DNA of 64,000 nt from Phyto melanocephala (taxonomy: Eukaryota > Arthropoda > Insecta > Diptera > Rhinophoridae): contig OW799236.1 of the NCBI GenBank assembly GCA_941918925.1, positions 118,431,062 to 118,495,061 of the forward strand, in the 5' to 3' direction. Below are positions 1 through 11,501 of this stretch, one piece after another. The position numbers were made by a program, and so were the translations under genes. Below the pieces are notes generated by a model. That model saw nothing but the letters and a program-made list of their open reading frames with translations, had not been told where the DNA came from and searched no databases. The stretch's first letter is position 1. The number at the start of each line of letters is the position of its first letter.

Positions 1-110
1 TTGCGTGTTTGGTTTCCGCCAGAGACTCTGATCTGCTAAACAACAACAAGCATATGGTCTTCGTTATTCCGTTCTGTTAATAAAAGTAGAATTTGATTTG
101 ATTTGATTTC
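1..110 (+). repeat. 3' part of a tRNA-derived SINE, cut by the window edge, with a TTTGA-repeat tail
   Basis: Bases 1-35 align, with several mismatches, to the box-B region of the two complete SINEs in this window (29531-29758 and 37332-37528, both on the - strand): the run ending CCGCCAGAGACTCTG corresponds to CCGCCGGAGACTCTG there. The box B itself is decayed (GTTTGGTTTCC against GGTTCGATTCC). After about 50 bases of unrelated body, the copy ends in a short TTTGA/GATTT repeat near base 110. That tail differs from the tails of both other copies. The start lies outside the window, so no TSD can be checked. Confidence 0.55.
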
Positions 111-502
111 AGATGACTAAACTAATACATTCGTTTTGATTATTTTACTTATAATTACATATGAACAATTTTTTTGCTCGTAAGCGTTAGTGAAATAATA
201 CACAATCCCATTTATAAATTAAATCAAAACAAATATAAGGTTTTAGTTTATGAATTGCCTGTTGATATCACATAAATAAATGGGACATCGTCATACATGC
301 ATATTCAAATATACACTTTAACTTCAGTGGCTTTAAAAACTGCATTCATAATTTAAGGGTTATTTAATCATTCCTGCATAGGCCTATTACAAATTAAACG
401 ATATTAATATCAACTTTAGTCTTTTATTTTAAGCAGTTGTTTTTTCTATTTTTTTTTTTTAATTTGTTTTTTGAATAATTCTAATTTTTTAATTGTAAAT
501 TG

Positions 503-625
503 TAAAAACTTTCCCTGAAGAAGCTACCCAATGTGGTAGCGAAATATTGGAAAATAAAATTAAAACTATTTTTTATTAAAAAAAGTAATTTCAAACTCAA
601 TAGAAAAAACAACTGCTTATATAGA
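503..625 (+). repeat. Penelope-like 3'-end remnant with a small hairpin motif
   Basis: Contains CTGAAGA (515-521), then a 6-bp stem GCTACC (523-528) / GGTAGC (535-540), then GCGAAATATTGG. This layout resembles the conserved hairpin often seen at the ends of Penelope-like elements and superficially a hammerhead core. A second copy lies on the opposite strand at 6560-6665. The two share both the hairpin and a downstream end (AAAGTnATnTCAAnCTCAA), so this is a real repeat family. Assignment to Penelope is inference; no reverse transcriptase or GIY-YIG coding is visible. Confidence 0.4.
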
Positions 626-1442
626 TTAAAGAGATCGAAAGCATTCATTTATTATATAAAAAATATTAATAACTAAAAAACATGGTAGCTTATTTATTAA
701 ACTTGCAATTATTTTCCATATATTTTTTGTTTAACTTGAACACACGAATTATTTTCCTCTTTTAACATTTAAGCAAATTCAAAATATTTGCGAACCAAAT
801 GGCAGTCAGTAGTGCTTTGTAAATTTGTTTAGTTATTAAAAACTATCCTAGATATATATTTGAAACAAAAATATTTTTTAAATATTTTTAAATAATTTTT
901 ATTTATTTTATTTTATATTTTATTATACTGCAAAATTATTTGTTTTTTTTACTTTTTAAACTGAAATTCATACAAGCATATTGAAGGCCTACAAAATACA
1001 ACAAAAAATTCTCTTAAAATAAACAACATTGAAACACTTATATCAAATTTTTGCGCTTAACAGACAAACCTAAATAACAGTGGTAAAATTTGCAAAAACG
1101 AAAACCGGAAACTTGGCATCAACGCTAATCACTTAGAAATTCATAATTTTAAAGAGAACTGAAAAGTGAAATAAACTTCGAAAAGCGAAAAAATTATTAA
1201 AAGTTTTAAGTACGAAAAAATTTGAAATTGCATATTTTAATATTCTGCATAAACATCTTCAATATCTATTGTGTCAAATGTACTGTCTTTTATTTTAATT
1301 TCTCATAATTAATTTCAAGTATTGAACAAAAAAAGTACCAACTTGGTAACACTTTACTGCACAGCTGTTTCTTATTTTGTTGTATTTTCTAAGCATTATT
1401 AATTTCTCATATACATATGTATAATGTATACATGTACATAAA
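626..1442. other. AT-rich DNA without recognised features
   Basis: Simple A/T-rich sequence with homopolymer runs. No open frame of note, no repeat boundaries and no RNA gene that I can recognise. Confidence 0.5.
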
Positions 1443-1940
1443 GGGTGGTCCAAACATAATGCACGATGTTAATTGTGAGTCACATCTTAACTTCAAGTTA
1501 CTTAATTTAACAGTTTTTGTTTTAGAATTTGATAAATTCAACCATGAAGAAGTACACAATTGAGCAGTGCGTTTAGTTTTCTAAAGCCTTTTACGAAAAT
1601 GGGCATTTAAATCAAAACGCATTTCGTGCACTTTGTGGTTTTTTTGGTCGGCATAATCGATAAAATGTGTCAACAATCGGGTCAGTATGAAATGTGAAAA
1701 CACCAATGCATGCTTATCCAGTTCGTTTTGCGAAAAACATAACTATTCGCAATAGTTTGGCAGAAGAGCCATGAAAATGTGTTAACTCGAATAGAAGTAT
1801 GCCACCGAAGGCGTAGCGAGCATTTGGTCGATACTTTGTTTCACACATAATTGTCATAGATCCTAGAAAGATAGAAAGATCATAATAACAACGTATTTCT
1901 TAATTTACAATTACCAACGTGCGTTTTTGCTGGACCACAC
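1443..1940 (+). mobile_element. Deleted mariner/Tc1-like element, transposase N-terminal remnant with inverted ends
   Basis: The left end GGGTGGTCCA (1443-1452) and right end TGGACCACAC (1931-1940) are imperfect inverted repeats, with GCACG-type similarity extending further inward. Inside, broken frames on the + strand read like the N-terminal helix-turn-helix of mariner-like transposases: a stretch KAFYENGHLNQNAFRAL followed by FFGRHNR, then a serine/threonine linker. Several stop codons interrupt it and the catalytic DDE part is missing. It is a dead internal-deletion derivative. A related copy starts at about 6684. Confidence 0.6.
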
Positions 1941-4122
1941 ATTAAATATATTTTTAATAACAGATTTGTTTTCAATTCCACAGAGAAGATACACAATTTA
2001 TTAAAGAATATTTTCGAAAAAAAATCATAGAATTGATTTATTATTTATTTTGGCTAGTTTAATGAAAATCCAAATAAGAAGAAAAACCATAATAAAATTT
2101 ATAATTGTTTTACTTATACAGAATGAAAACGTAAATTCTTTCATTTTATCAAAATCAAATAACTTGTTTATTACCACACGTTCTCTATACAACTGCACGA
2201 AATGCTCGTTAATTAAATTATAAATTTTGTGCTATTTTTTTTTTTTTATTTGAATAACATAAAGCAGTAGTGGCGTCAAAAGCAACAACAAAAATTACCA
2301 CATGCCTAAATGATTTTAACCATAAAAACTATTTTAATTACATTTGTATTCGCAGTCCTATACAAAGTTATTGAAAATGCTCAACGTTGAAAAAAAATAT
2401 TGAAAACTGTTTCTTTTTTGCTAAAAAAATTCAATCATTCAGTTAAATAAAATGTATGCTGAAGCAGTGGCAGTAGCAATAAACTAAAAGCAACAAATTG
2501 GAAATATTTTTGTTGTATAGTAAATTTTATCTATATTTGATTAATTTTGATTAAATAATCATTTAACAACATACATTGGAACAACAAGACTATAAAAAAC
2601 TACTGCAAATGTTTTGAATTTATTGAAATTGACTTAACAGTGTTGCTGAATAACAATATTTAGGATTATTTTGTATCACAATTAGTTCAAATAATACATA
2701 ACATATTAAAGTATATAAAGTATTTCTGCTCTTCATACTTTCAAATTAACACAAAATTAGTGTTGGTGCATACTTGTGAAAATCAGCTTAAAAGATTCAA
2801 CTTTTATTTCATTTCTGTAGTAATTTGTTTTTCTGTTCATATTTCTATTTTCCCTCTCTCTCCAATTATTTAGTCGCTCTACCATTAAATTTATGCACAT
2901 AAAACACTCCAAAACAAATCCCCGTATAAGACATAAAAAATAAGTTTTAAATCTTAATATGATTTATTAAAGTATGTGAGTATATAAAATAGTGTATTAA
3001 GGAGCGATAATAAATGGAAAAAGTTCGGGGTGAAAAAATAAGTTTAAATGAGGCTGTTAAACTGGAATGTGTTTCTTGTGGTGAGCACTAACACTTAAGT
3101 ACAAAACGTTATCTTAATTTAGGGTTTAAAATTTGTAGGGGATAAATTTAAATATTTTTTCAGTTTTATCTTGTATTTTATTGGGTAAAAAAGCATGTGT
3201 GAAAATTGTCATGTGTTTTAAAATTACAAATAAAAAATATTTTTGTTTTTTAAATGGTTCAATTTGTAATGCTTTAAGGTCTTGAAATTGTATGAAATTT
3301 GTAAATCAACTTTTTTGTTTTTTTTTTTATCTCAAGCTTGGAAAAAAATCATATGTAATCAATAAAAAAGGTCAAGAAATTTAGACGATATATATATTAT
3401 TTAAATGGAAATTTCATTCGATATGAAAAGCTTAAATTTCCCCACTTTCCTTTTACAATATAAATGTCATAATTTTTTGTATTCTTCGTCATTCGTATTG
3501 TTCAAAGAGGATATACGGTGGTTCGTCATATCGTCTGTAGCAGTGGGATATTTTTGTCTAAGATCTAACAATGCATTTTGTATTTCCGGTCACTGTTACT
3601 TTGAGTTTAACTATGTCAGCCAGTCTGTTCATTTCACCAGCCAAATGACCACTGCGTCTTAGCTTGAAAGACCTTATTGAATTCAATAAAATTTGTCATC
3701 ACCTATTCGCTCTCTTGCCCCTGTATGTCCACCATAACAATGCTCATCTTAAATTAATTGTGCAACTAGTGAAAAAATTTCAACTTTTACGACGTGATAG
3801 TAATATAAGGATCAAGCTCATGTACATAAAGAACAACGAAGAACATTGCTGTAATTAACATTATTGTTGCGAAAAACCTAGGTTTTTTCATTTATAGTTG
3901 ACCTTTAGTATTGGCCATTTCACAAACGTCATGTTTGGCCGAAGTTGAGTGATATTAATTTGGACGATATTTATTTTCGGCAAAACAGTGCTCTGCTCTT
4001 GCGTGTATATATAGGAATATTAAACTGTTGTTGTTTTGTACATTGAAAAGTGTTTTCATACACTTTAACCCAATATCGAATTTGAGAAACATCTTTACTG
4101 CAACATTTTAATTTATTAACTA
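1941..4122. other. AT-rich intergenic DNA, with one unexplained lower-AT block at 3400-3860
   Basis: Mostly featureless. Between about 3400 and 3860 the base composition is more balanced. The - strand of 3410-3660 reads as a protein-like stretch (RRSGHLAGEMNRLADIVKLK) with stops after about 35 residues. I do not recognise it; it could be a decayed exon or transposon piece. The two short + strand open frames here (3405-3662, 3664-3858) have no recognisable domain. Confidence 0.35.
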
Positions 4123-4980
4123 CTAGCCAAACCCGGCGCGCGTTGCTACGCCCCTTAATGAATCAAAATGCATTCTTAATTTTAATTGAATATCAAGTAA
4201 AAAAACCTAAAAATTATAATTTTTAATGGGCGTGGCACTGCCCGCTTTTCTAATCACGAAATTGTAAAGTCATGACAGCTCAGTATGTGTGCAAAGTTTC
4301 AGAAAAATCGGTCCAGTGCAAGTACCTCAAAATTATAACTTTTTTTTATGGGCGTGGCCCTGCCCACTTTTCTAATCACAAAATCATAAGGTGATGACAG
4401 CTCAATATGTGTGCAAAGTTTCAGAAAATCGGTCTAGTGCAAGTACCTCAAAATGATACCTTTTTTAATGGGCGTGGCACTGCCCACTTTTCTAATGACG
4501 AAAGTGTAAAGTCATGACAACTCAGTATGTTTGCAAACTTTCAGAAAATTCGGTCCAGTGCAAGTAGCTAAAACTGATAACTAATTTTTAATGGGCGTGG
4601 CCCCGCCCACTTTTTTAATCACGAAATTATAAAGTCATGACAGCTTAATATGTGTGCAAAGTTTCAGAAAAATCGGTCCAGTGCAAGTACCTCAATATTA
4701 AAACTTTTTTAGGGGCGTGGCCCCGCCCACTTTTCTTATCACGAAATTATTTAGTCATGTCAGCTCGATATGTGTGCAAAGTTTCAGAAAAATCCGTCAA
4801 GTGCAAGGAGCTAAAACTGATAACTAATTTTTATGGGCGTGCCCCGCCCATTTTTTTCCACCCATAAACACTCCCTGGTATGTGTCCAACAACTTGCCAA
4901 AGTTTGAGTCCGATCGGTTTTACAGTTTCAGAGTCTATAGCTAACACACACACACAGAGATTCACTTTTATATATATAGA
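4123..4980 (-). mobile_element. Non-autonomous Helitron with six ~120-bp tandem units
   Basis: Read on the - strand, the element starts TCTATATATATAAAAGTG and ends GGGTTTGGCTAG. It is flanked by A on the 5' side and T on the 3' side with no duplication, as canonical Helitrons are (5' TC, 3' CTAG, A|T target). A GC-rich hairpin-forming stretch (GGCG...CGCC) sits just inside the CTAG end. The interior is about six tandem units whose GGGCGTGGC...GCCC cores begin at 4226, 4348, 4468, 4591, 4711 and 4833. The units are 120-123 bp long, and each repeats the string TGTGTGCAAAGTTTCAGAAA. No protein coding is present; the open frame at 4652-4867 is only the repeat read through. Confidence 0.85.
4226..4860. 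repeat. Tandem array, six units of ~120 bp
   Basis: Internal array of the Helitron above. Each unit contains the self-complementary core GGGCGTGGCnnnGCCC, so the array can fold into a row of hairpins. The unit ends differ (CTCAAAAT against CTAAAACTGATAACTAA). The second type recurs at alternate positions, which suggests duplication of a dimer. Confidence 0.8.
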
Positions 4981-6559
4981 TAGTCACAGAACCAGTATCA
5001 AATCACTTTTTTTTTCGAAATTATAGTTAATGCAAATTTCAGTACTTAATCGCTGTCAAAATTACACAAGCAAAGAGAGTTTTGTATAACAAAATATTTT
5101 CTGATTAACATTAGTACCGGCACCAAATGCCATAATATGAGATTAAGACACGCAGCCAGACGCTCCTGTGTAAATTTTTATGACCTTTCTAAAGATTTTG
5201 GTATTATTTATTTTTTTAATTAAAACAATTTTTAAGCTGTCATTTTCTAATGACATTGATCAGCGACAGAATTGGATTTATGGTCCGAAAGAAGTGGATA
5301 CTTCTGTTAAATGGTAACAGCACCCCGCGATATAAAGTATTGTCGCAATTTCGCAGGTACGACATCTCTGCAGGCATCATTCGTTAAAGTATCCTTCTGA
5401 ATTTCTGTTAAGAAAACAACAGCCATTGTAAACACCTTCAAAGTTGAACATTAATTTTTAAACCGCAGCCGAATCTGTTTTCATATTTAAAAATACTACA
5501 TGTTCTTCGGAAAGGGCATTATAACCACTTTATAACAAGTTCTCAGGGTTTACTTTTTATAATACCAGATGGGTAACTGGTCAGCCTCAAACATAAAGTT
5601 TAACCTGTCCCAAGATCTTCTTATATTGATAAGATCAGCACGCTCATTTATAGCGATAAATTGATTTTAAAAACTAAAATCATGTTTTGTACTTTATGTT
5701 TATTCAGAATAATATTTATTAAAAAGCTGCACTAATAAACAATTTAGTTTGTGAAGGGAATATAAGATTTTGCATCGCTGAATAAAAATATTTTTTTTTT
5801 GGCGCAGTATCTCGCATTTTAATATTTATATAGCATTTTTTATTTGCTGTTATAATTTTGTACTCATTGGATTTCTTTTCATATAATTTTATTTGATTGC
5901 AATTAACTTTAAATTCGACAATATTTTTAAATATTTACGAGTGGTCAAATAGTTTAAGTGCTTTATTTGGCAAAAAAAATAATAAATTATTATTTATATT
6001 ATATTATATATTATTTAAAGTGCTACTTAATTCATATGGTTTTGTAATTTTGTAATATTAATTTGTAATACGATTATATTTTTACAAAAATTTTTTTAAC
6101 GGAATTATTATAGCAAAATTATCGTATTCATTAAAGCTCATAAAATCCCCTTAATTGCATGTGTGTGTGTGTGTGTGTTTGGTTTTGAAACTTGTTACCC
6201 ATGAATATTTATGAATGATAAACTTAACAGCATGATTATAATAAGTATGCATAAGTACATACAGACATACATACATAAATAATTATTTACTGATTCAACA
6301 ATAAGATAAATATTAATTGAGGATATATTACAATTATGGAGATACGCATATATTTATCTACAGATATTGTGGTGAATGAAATTTCAACATAACCATTTGA
6401 AATTTAATTTTATAAGAGACTTCGTAATCTAATAAGAAATGTTATTAGGAACCATTAAACACACTTTCTAATGACTACTACACAATGTCCGAGATACCAG
6501 GAAATTATTTACTATTGACTGTATTATAATATGTTATAGAGGTACTTATTTATATCAAT
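4981..6559. other. AT-rich intergenic DNA with a GT microsatellite
   Basis: No gene seen. A (GT)n run lies at about 6160-6178. 5230-5560 is somewhat less AT-rich but has no recognisable coding. Confidence 0.5.
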
Positions 6560-6665
6560 AGTTGTTTTTTGTTTTGAGCTTGAGATCACTTTTTTTATAA
6601 AAAATAGTATTAGTTTTATTATCCAATATTTCGCTATCACATTGGGTAGCACTTTTAGGGTACTT
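6560..6665 (-). repeat. Second copy of the Penelope-like 3'-end repeat
   Basis: On the - strand it shows GCTACCCAATGTGATAGCG and GAAATATTGG followed by an AT tract and AAAGTGATCTCAAGCTC. This parallels 503-625 on the + strand. The stem has one mismatch here (GCTACC / GATAGC). The same AAAGTGATnTCAAGCTC end recurs on the - strand near 26363 and 60355, suggesting two more truncated copies. Confidence 0.4.
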
Positions 6666-6683
6666 ATTTATTAGACCTCTACT

Positions 6684-8317
6684 TATAAAGGGTGGTCCAA
6701 CCAAAGTACATGGTGATAAAAGTAACTCACACCTTAAGGTCAAGTTTATGGCTCAACTTAATTTATTATTTCTTTGTTTGACACATTCAATTCAAGATTG
6801 TTGAAGCCTTTTACAAAAATGGGCGTTTATCGAAATACATTTCATTCACTTAGTCAAAATAATATTTCTTTGCTTCAGTATTTGACAAACTTAACCATGA
6901 AAAGTGGCACAATTGAGCACAGTGTTAAGATTATTGCACTTGGTGATTTAGAAGCACTTTTACAAAACATAATCGGGCGACTTGTGCTGCAAACCGCTAG
7001 TTTGTTCTGCTGAAAACATTGATGTTATTTTCGATAGTGTGGCAGAAGAGCCGTCAACCCAAACTCGTCGTCGTGCCCAACATTTCAACAACTCACGAAT
7101 TTACAATCTTACAAGATTAAATAGACTCAAGAGCTAGAACCTGCTGACCATTTCAAAAGTTGTCAATACACCTAATGATTGGTTAAATAAACAAAAATTA
7201 ATTGTGACTTTACAAAGAAAATCAACTTCAGCGACGAGGCAAGCTTTCTTTAAATTTCAAAATATGACAATGCAATGCCTTAGGAATTCACCACATGTAT
7301 TATTTTTACTAGATATTGTCTTTGTTTAAACAAAATGTTAATAATGAAATATACCCAATATTTTTTTTTTTTTTTTTGTCACTATCAAAGATATTTGGGA
7401 CCTTTTAAATCGTCAATTTGGCCTAAGACAAAAAAATTAAAAAATACATCACTGTTATGTATAAAGAAATATTTGATTAATAGAAAAATTTCGATTAACT
7501 TTCGCTTTTTTAAGAATATTAAATTTAAACAAATGTCGCTCTCTTATTTAATTTATTTACAAAAAACAGAGGAGAAATTACAGTCGATAGAATTTGCGAG
7601 ACTTGGAAAAGTATGTTCAGCAGTCACATTGCCAATATCATTCAAAGGAAAATGCTACAAATGTATCCTTTAAATAAATAATTTTATAAATTGTGTAAAA
7701 AAGTTTCTTGTATTTTCTTTCGATTCAAAGTTTTTCTCTTCGAATTTAACCGCTTGCAAAATAAACCGGCTCAACAATGTAAACTACACTGTAAAACATC
7801 CATTACAATTGCAACCAATCGACTAAATAAATTCTCACAACAAGTGGTAATAACTTATCAAACAAATGCTTTTCTGAAGTTTACTAAATATTACTACATT
7901 TACCCATTAAATATTCATATATATGTTTGTACAAATTGTTTAACTTTTATTCGTACTTTGAAAAAAAAAATTAAAAAATAAAACAAAAGTTGCAAAAGTT
8001 ATGTTCAGTGTTTATAGTGTAAATTGTATAATGTGGCATCATTGTAGCTACAACTTTTTAGTTTCACTTTAATGCCATAAATAATAAAAACTTTTGTAAA
8101 TGTATACATACATACATACTTATGAACTTTAAGTTTTTCACAGACAATAAAAACAACTAGTCCATATATTCAAATAACACATATTTAGTTCTTCTTTTAA
8201 ATTTTTTCACAAATATACTTGAATAATTTACAATGTGAAATAAAAAAAAATTAAAAAATTTAAACGAACAAGTTATTAAATTTATAAACCCCATGATGAC
8301 TTTTGGCCCACCTTGTA
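6684..8317 (+). mobile_element. Decayed mariner/Tc1-like element (right end tentative)
   Basis: The left end (AAGGGTGGTCCAACC) matches the TIR of the relic at 1443. Broken + strand frames give a mariner-like N-terminus (KIVEAFYKNGR near 6795) and a linker rich in Ser/Thr/Arg (STQTRRRAQHF near 7055). Near 7590 a C-terminal-like stretch appears (RICETWKSMF). The central catalytic region is absent. An imperfect inverted end (TTGGCCCACCTTGTA, ending 8317) may be the right terminus, but 600 bp of AT filler separates it from the last coding trace, so that boundary is uncertain. The open frames at 6774-7013, 7335-7673 and 7691-7981 are shadows of this relic or AT-rich noise. Confidence 0.45.
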
Positions 8318-8927
8318 TGTGCTTTTAACTTAAAAAAGATAAAACATAAATAAGCAAAAAGCAGAGTGTGGAGTATTTTGGTTGTTGCCGTTTTACAAAA
8401 GAGATGCATGCATATAAGAATTCATGTTATAAAGACAAATGGAAAGAGTTTTTAAAATATCTGATGGTCTTACAGTTATAACATTGCCACAACTAAATAT
8501 ATAAATTTTTGGACTCTATGGTAAGTGGTTTATAAATTCTGAAACGTGCTGTAAATTTTTACTAACATGTTGATAATTTTAAATGGTAAAACATTTTAGT
8601 TGTTCTTATGCCTTAAGCCACTACTAGTGATGACAGAGGGTATATGTCGGTTAGTTATCACATAAAAAATTCTAAAAAATGTCTATCCTGCTGAGTTGAT
8701 TTAAAAATGTGTGTATGAAGTAAATATTTTTGCTATTTAACTGAATTATATAAAATTGATTTAAGCTTTTTCTAGAATCATTTTGGAATTAAAATTGAAC
8801 CAAATTTAACAAATAGTACCAAATAAAATTAAAACAAATTTAAACAACAAATTGATGACCACTCTAAACATTTCTTTATTACAAATTTTGGAACAATATA
8901 ATTATGTATGTGCAAATAACATAAATG
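8318..8927. other. AT-rich intergenic DNA
   Basis: No coding, repeat boundary or RNA gene recognised. Confidence 0.5.
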
Positions 8928-10260
8928 GGCTCCACGAAAAGCCCCCCAATGAAATAACGCCCAGGAAACAATCCCCAATGAAGTAAACCCCAAAAAATTG
9001 GAAATAACACCCAAAAACAGTGAATGAAATAACATCCAAAAATAAATGAAATAAACCCCAAAGCGAAAACGAAACAACCCCCAATATTTGGGAGTTATTT
9101 CATATGAAATAAATCCCAATGATGAAAATGAAATAATCCCCAACGAAATAAACCCCATCAGCAACAAAAATGAAATTATGCCCAAAATTCATAAGAGTCA
9201 GATTCATTAAGGATTTCATGAAGTCAACATGGACCACAGGCGTCTTCTTCATAACAACTTCGAAAGTGTGCCAGCATTCATAATCAATTTTTTTTGGTGA
9301 AAGAACATACAAAGCTCGTTTAATAGTGACTACTTTTGGTTTTGTAAATGGACTAAGTCCAGTGCAGTTATTTGCCCTTATACGATGGAAGCTATTTCAG
9401 ACCAGCCACCAACGAGCTATCCTATAACTTTACGAATGGTTTTAAAATCCAACTTATGGGAGACGTTATTATAGTTACAATATTGTAAAGAAGGCAGTAA
9501 TTTTCTGTAATGGAGATATGAGAAAGTATGGACAAAGAATTGTTTAATATTTTCAATATATTTCTTTTTGAAACCCAACTACCAAAAAATTATTTTCATG
9601 TACATACATAAATAAACTTAATACATTATACGTAAGAAATGATAGTTAAAACAAAATGGTTGCTCATGAAATCAAGATGGAGAAAATATACGTTGTATGT
9701 ACAAATGCTGCCAGTTGGTTACACTTTATTATGGACCTTCTCACTGCTTGGCAAAAGTGGAAGCAACAACCGATTACTTTTGGTTTAGGGAAAACAATAT
9801 TTATTGCCGTCCGTAGACTAATTTCGTAGTCTGTCACGAAGGTCGCACCATCCAAATCCCGAACGTTATCATTTATGTATTTGAAAAGATATTGTAATAT
9901 ATTCACAGGCTAAAAGTTTTCTTGTAAAAGGCCTATTTTTATATAATTTATTTACAAACACCCCCAAAACCAAAATCTTTAAAAATGAAATAACCCCCGA
10001 ATACAAAATGAAATATCACCCAAATTATACACGCTATGAAACAAGCCCCGAATTTTAAAAATTTGTTGGGTGTTATTTCATTGGAGATTATTTCATAATT
10101 TGAAAACCCCAAATGCGAAATGAAATAATTTCCAAAAAAAATGAAAGACGGCCCAAAAAAATTGGGAGTTATTTCATATGAAATAACACCCAAAAATGTA
10201 TGAAAAAAATTTGGAGAATATTTCATTTCTCGTTTGGGCGTTATTTCATTGGGGGGCTTT
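8928..10260 (-). mobile_element. MULE element copy I, right terminus missing
   Basis: Begins with the family terminus GGCTCCACGAAAAGCC at 8928. Its terminal region (about 8928-9180) and its opposite terminal region (about 9950-10260) are arrays of a short degenerate module (ATGAAATAAnnCCCAA in alternating orientation). The middle holds a transposase fragment on the - strand (see 9664-9906). At 10260 the sequence stops in GGGGGGCTTTT, 8 bases short of the family end CGTGGAGCC, and passes directly into the inverted interior of copy II. Copy I is therefore a recombinant or truncated element. Confidence 0.75.
9664..9906 (-). pseudogene. MULE transposase fragment (copy I)
   Basis: An 80-residue open frame containing DGATFVTDYEISLRTA and, further on, a FPKPKVIGCCFHFCQAVRR-type stretch. 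Order and spacing (acidic residue in VTDYE, then G-C-x-F-H-x-x-Q-x-V) match the central part of eukaryotic Mutator-like (MULE) transposases, where the Asp and the C/H residues belong to the catalytic core. Flanking parts of a normal transposase (several hundred residues) are gone, so it cannot be active. Three near-identical copies at 10458, 11874 and 16566 show it is a fixed part of the non-autonomous element. Confidence 0.7.
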
Positions 10261-11501
10261 TCAAATTATGAAATAATCTCCAATGAAATAACACCCAACA
10301 AATTTTTAAATTCGGGGCTTGTTTCATAGCGTGTATAATTTAGGTAATATTTCATTTTGTATTCGGGGATTCTTTCATTTTTAAAGCTTCTGGTTTTGGG
10401 GGGTGCTTTTAAATAAATTATATAAAAATAGGCCTTTTACAAGAAAACTTTTAGCCTGTGAATATATTACAATATCTTTTTAAATACATAAATGATAACG
10501 TTCTGGATTTGGATGGTGCGACCTTCGTGACAGACTACGAAATAAGTCTACGGACGGCAATAATGATTGTTTTCCCTAAATCAAAAGTAATCGGTTGTTG
10601 GTTCCACTTTTGCCAAGCAGTAAGGAGGCCCATAATAATAAAGTGTAACCAACTGGCAGCATTTGTACATACAACGTATATTTTCTCCATTTTGATTTCA
10701 TGAGCAACCATTTTGTTTTTTTACCATTTCTTACGTATAATGTATTAAGTTTATTATTTATGTATGTACATGAAAATAATTTTTTGGTAGTTGGGTTTCA
10801 AAAATAAATATATTGGAAATATTAAACAATTCTTTGTCCATACTTCCTCACATCTCCATTACAGAAAATTACTGCCTTCTTTACAATATTGTAACTATAA
10901 TAACGTCTCCCATGAGTCGGATTTTTAAGCCATTCGTAAAGTTTTAGGATAGCTCGTTGGTGGCTGATCTGATATTGCTTCCATCGTATAAGGGAAATTT
11001 ACTGCACTGGACTTAGTTCATTTACAAAACCAAAAGTAGTCACTATTAAACCAGCTTTGTATGTTCTTTCACCAAAAAAAAATTGAAATTAAATGATGGC
11101 ACACTTTCGAAGTTGCATATATACTTATTATGAAGAAGACGCATGCGGGCCTCCACACAATTTATATCAATAACTTTGCGATTTTGCTGTTGGTCCATAT
11201 TGACTTCATGAAATCCTTAATGAATCTGACTCTTTTATGAATTTTGGGCATAATTTCATTTTTGTTGCTGATGGGGTTTATTTCATTGGGGGTTATTTCA
11301 TTTTCATCATTGGGAGTTATTTCATATGAAATAACTCCCAAATATTGGGGGTTGTTTCGTGTTCGCTTTGGGGTTTATTTCATTTATTTTTGGATGTTAT
11401 TGCATTCACTGTTTTTGGGTGTTATTTCCAATTTTTTGGGGTTTACTTCATTGGGGATTGTTTCCTGGGCGTTATTTCATTGGGGGGCTTTTCGTGGAGC
11501 C
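10261..11501 (+). mobile_element. MULE element copy II, inverted relative to copy I, left terminus missing
   Basis: Opposite orientation to copy I. It starts abruptly inside the modular terminal array at 10261 and runs through the transposase fragment (10458-10703). It ends with the intact family terminus CTTTTCGTGGAGCC at 11501. The array contains a perfect 30-bp palindrome at 11311-11340 (TGGGAGTTATTTCAT and its complement). Near 11175 (ATCAATAACTTTGCG) it preserves the uninterrupted site that is occupied by an INE-1-like element in copy IV. Confidence 0.75.
10458..10703 (+). pseudogene. MULE transposase fragment (copy II)
   Basis: An 81-residue frame, best preserved of the set: DLDGATFVTDYEISLRTA, then SKVIGCWFHFCQAVRRP. 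The GCWFH pattern is the hallmark of the MULE transposase core. The frame ends at a stop soon after KCNQLAAFVHTTY, short of the rest of the catalytic domain. It is an inactive passenger fragment of the non-autonomous element. Confidence 0.7.

Noticed and set aside
8829..9312. Several overlapping open frames encoding repetitive Ile/Ser/Phe-rich proteins (also at 9948-10226, 11244-11745, 12098-12376, 16247-16438, 17793-18254)
   Set aside because: They are translations of the modular MULE terminal arrays. The same repeat is open in several frames and both strands, which is a property of the repeat, not of coding.
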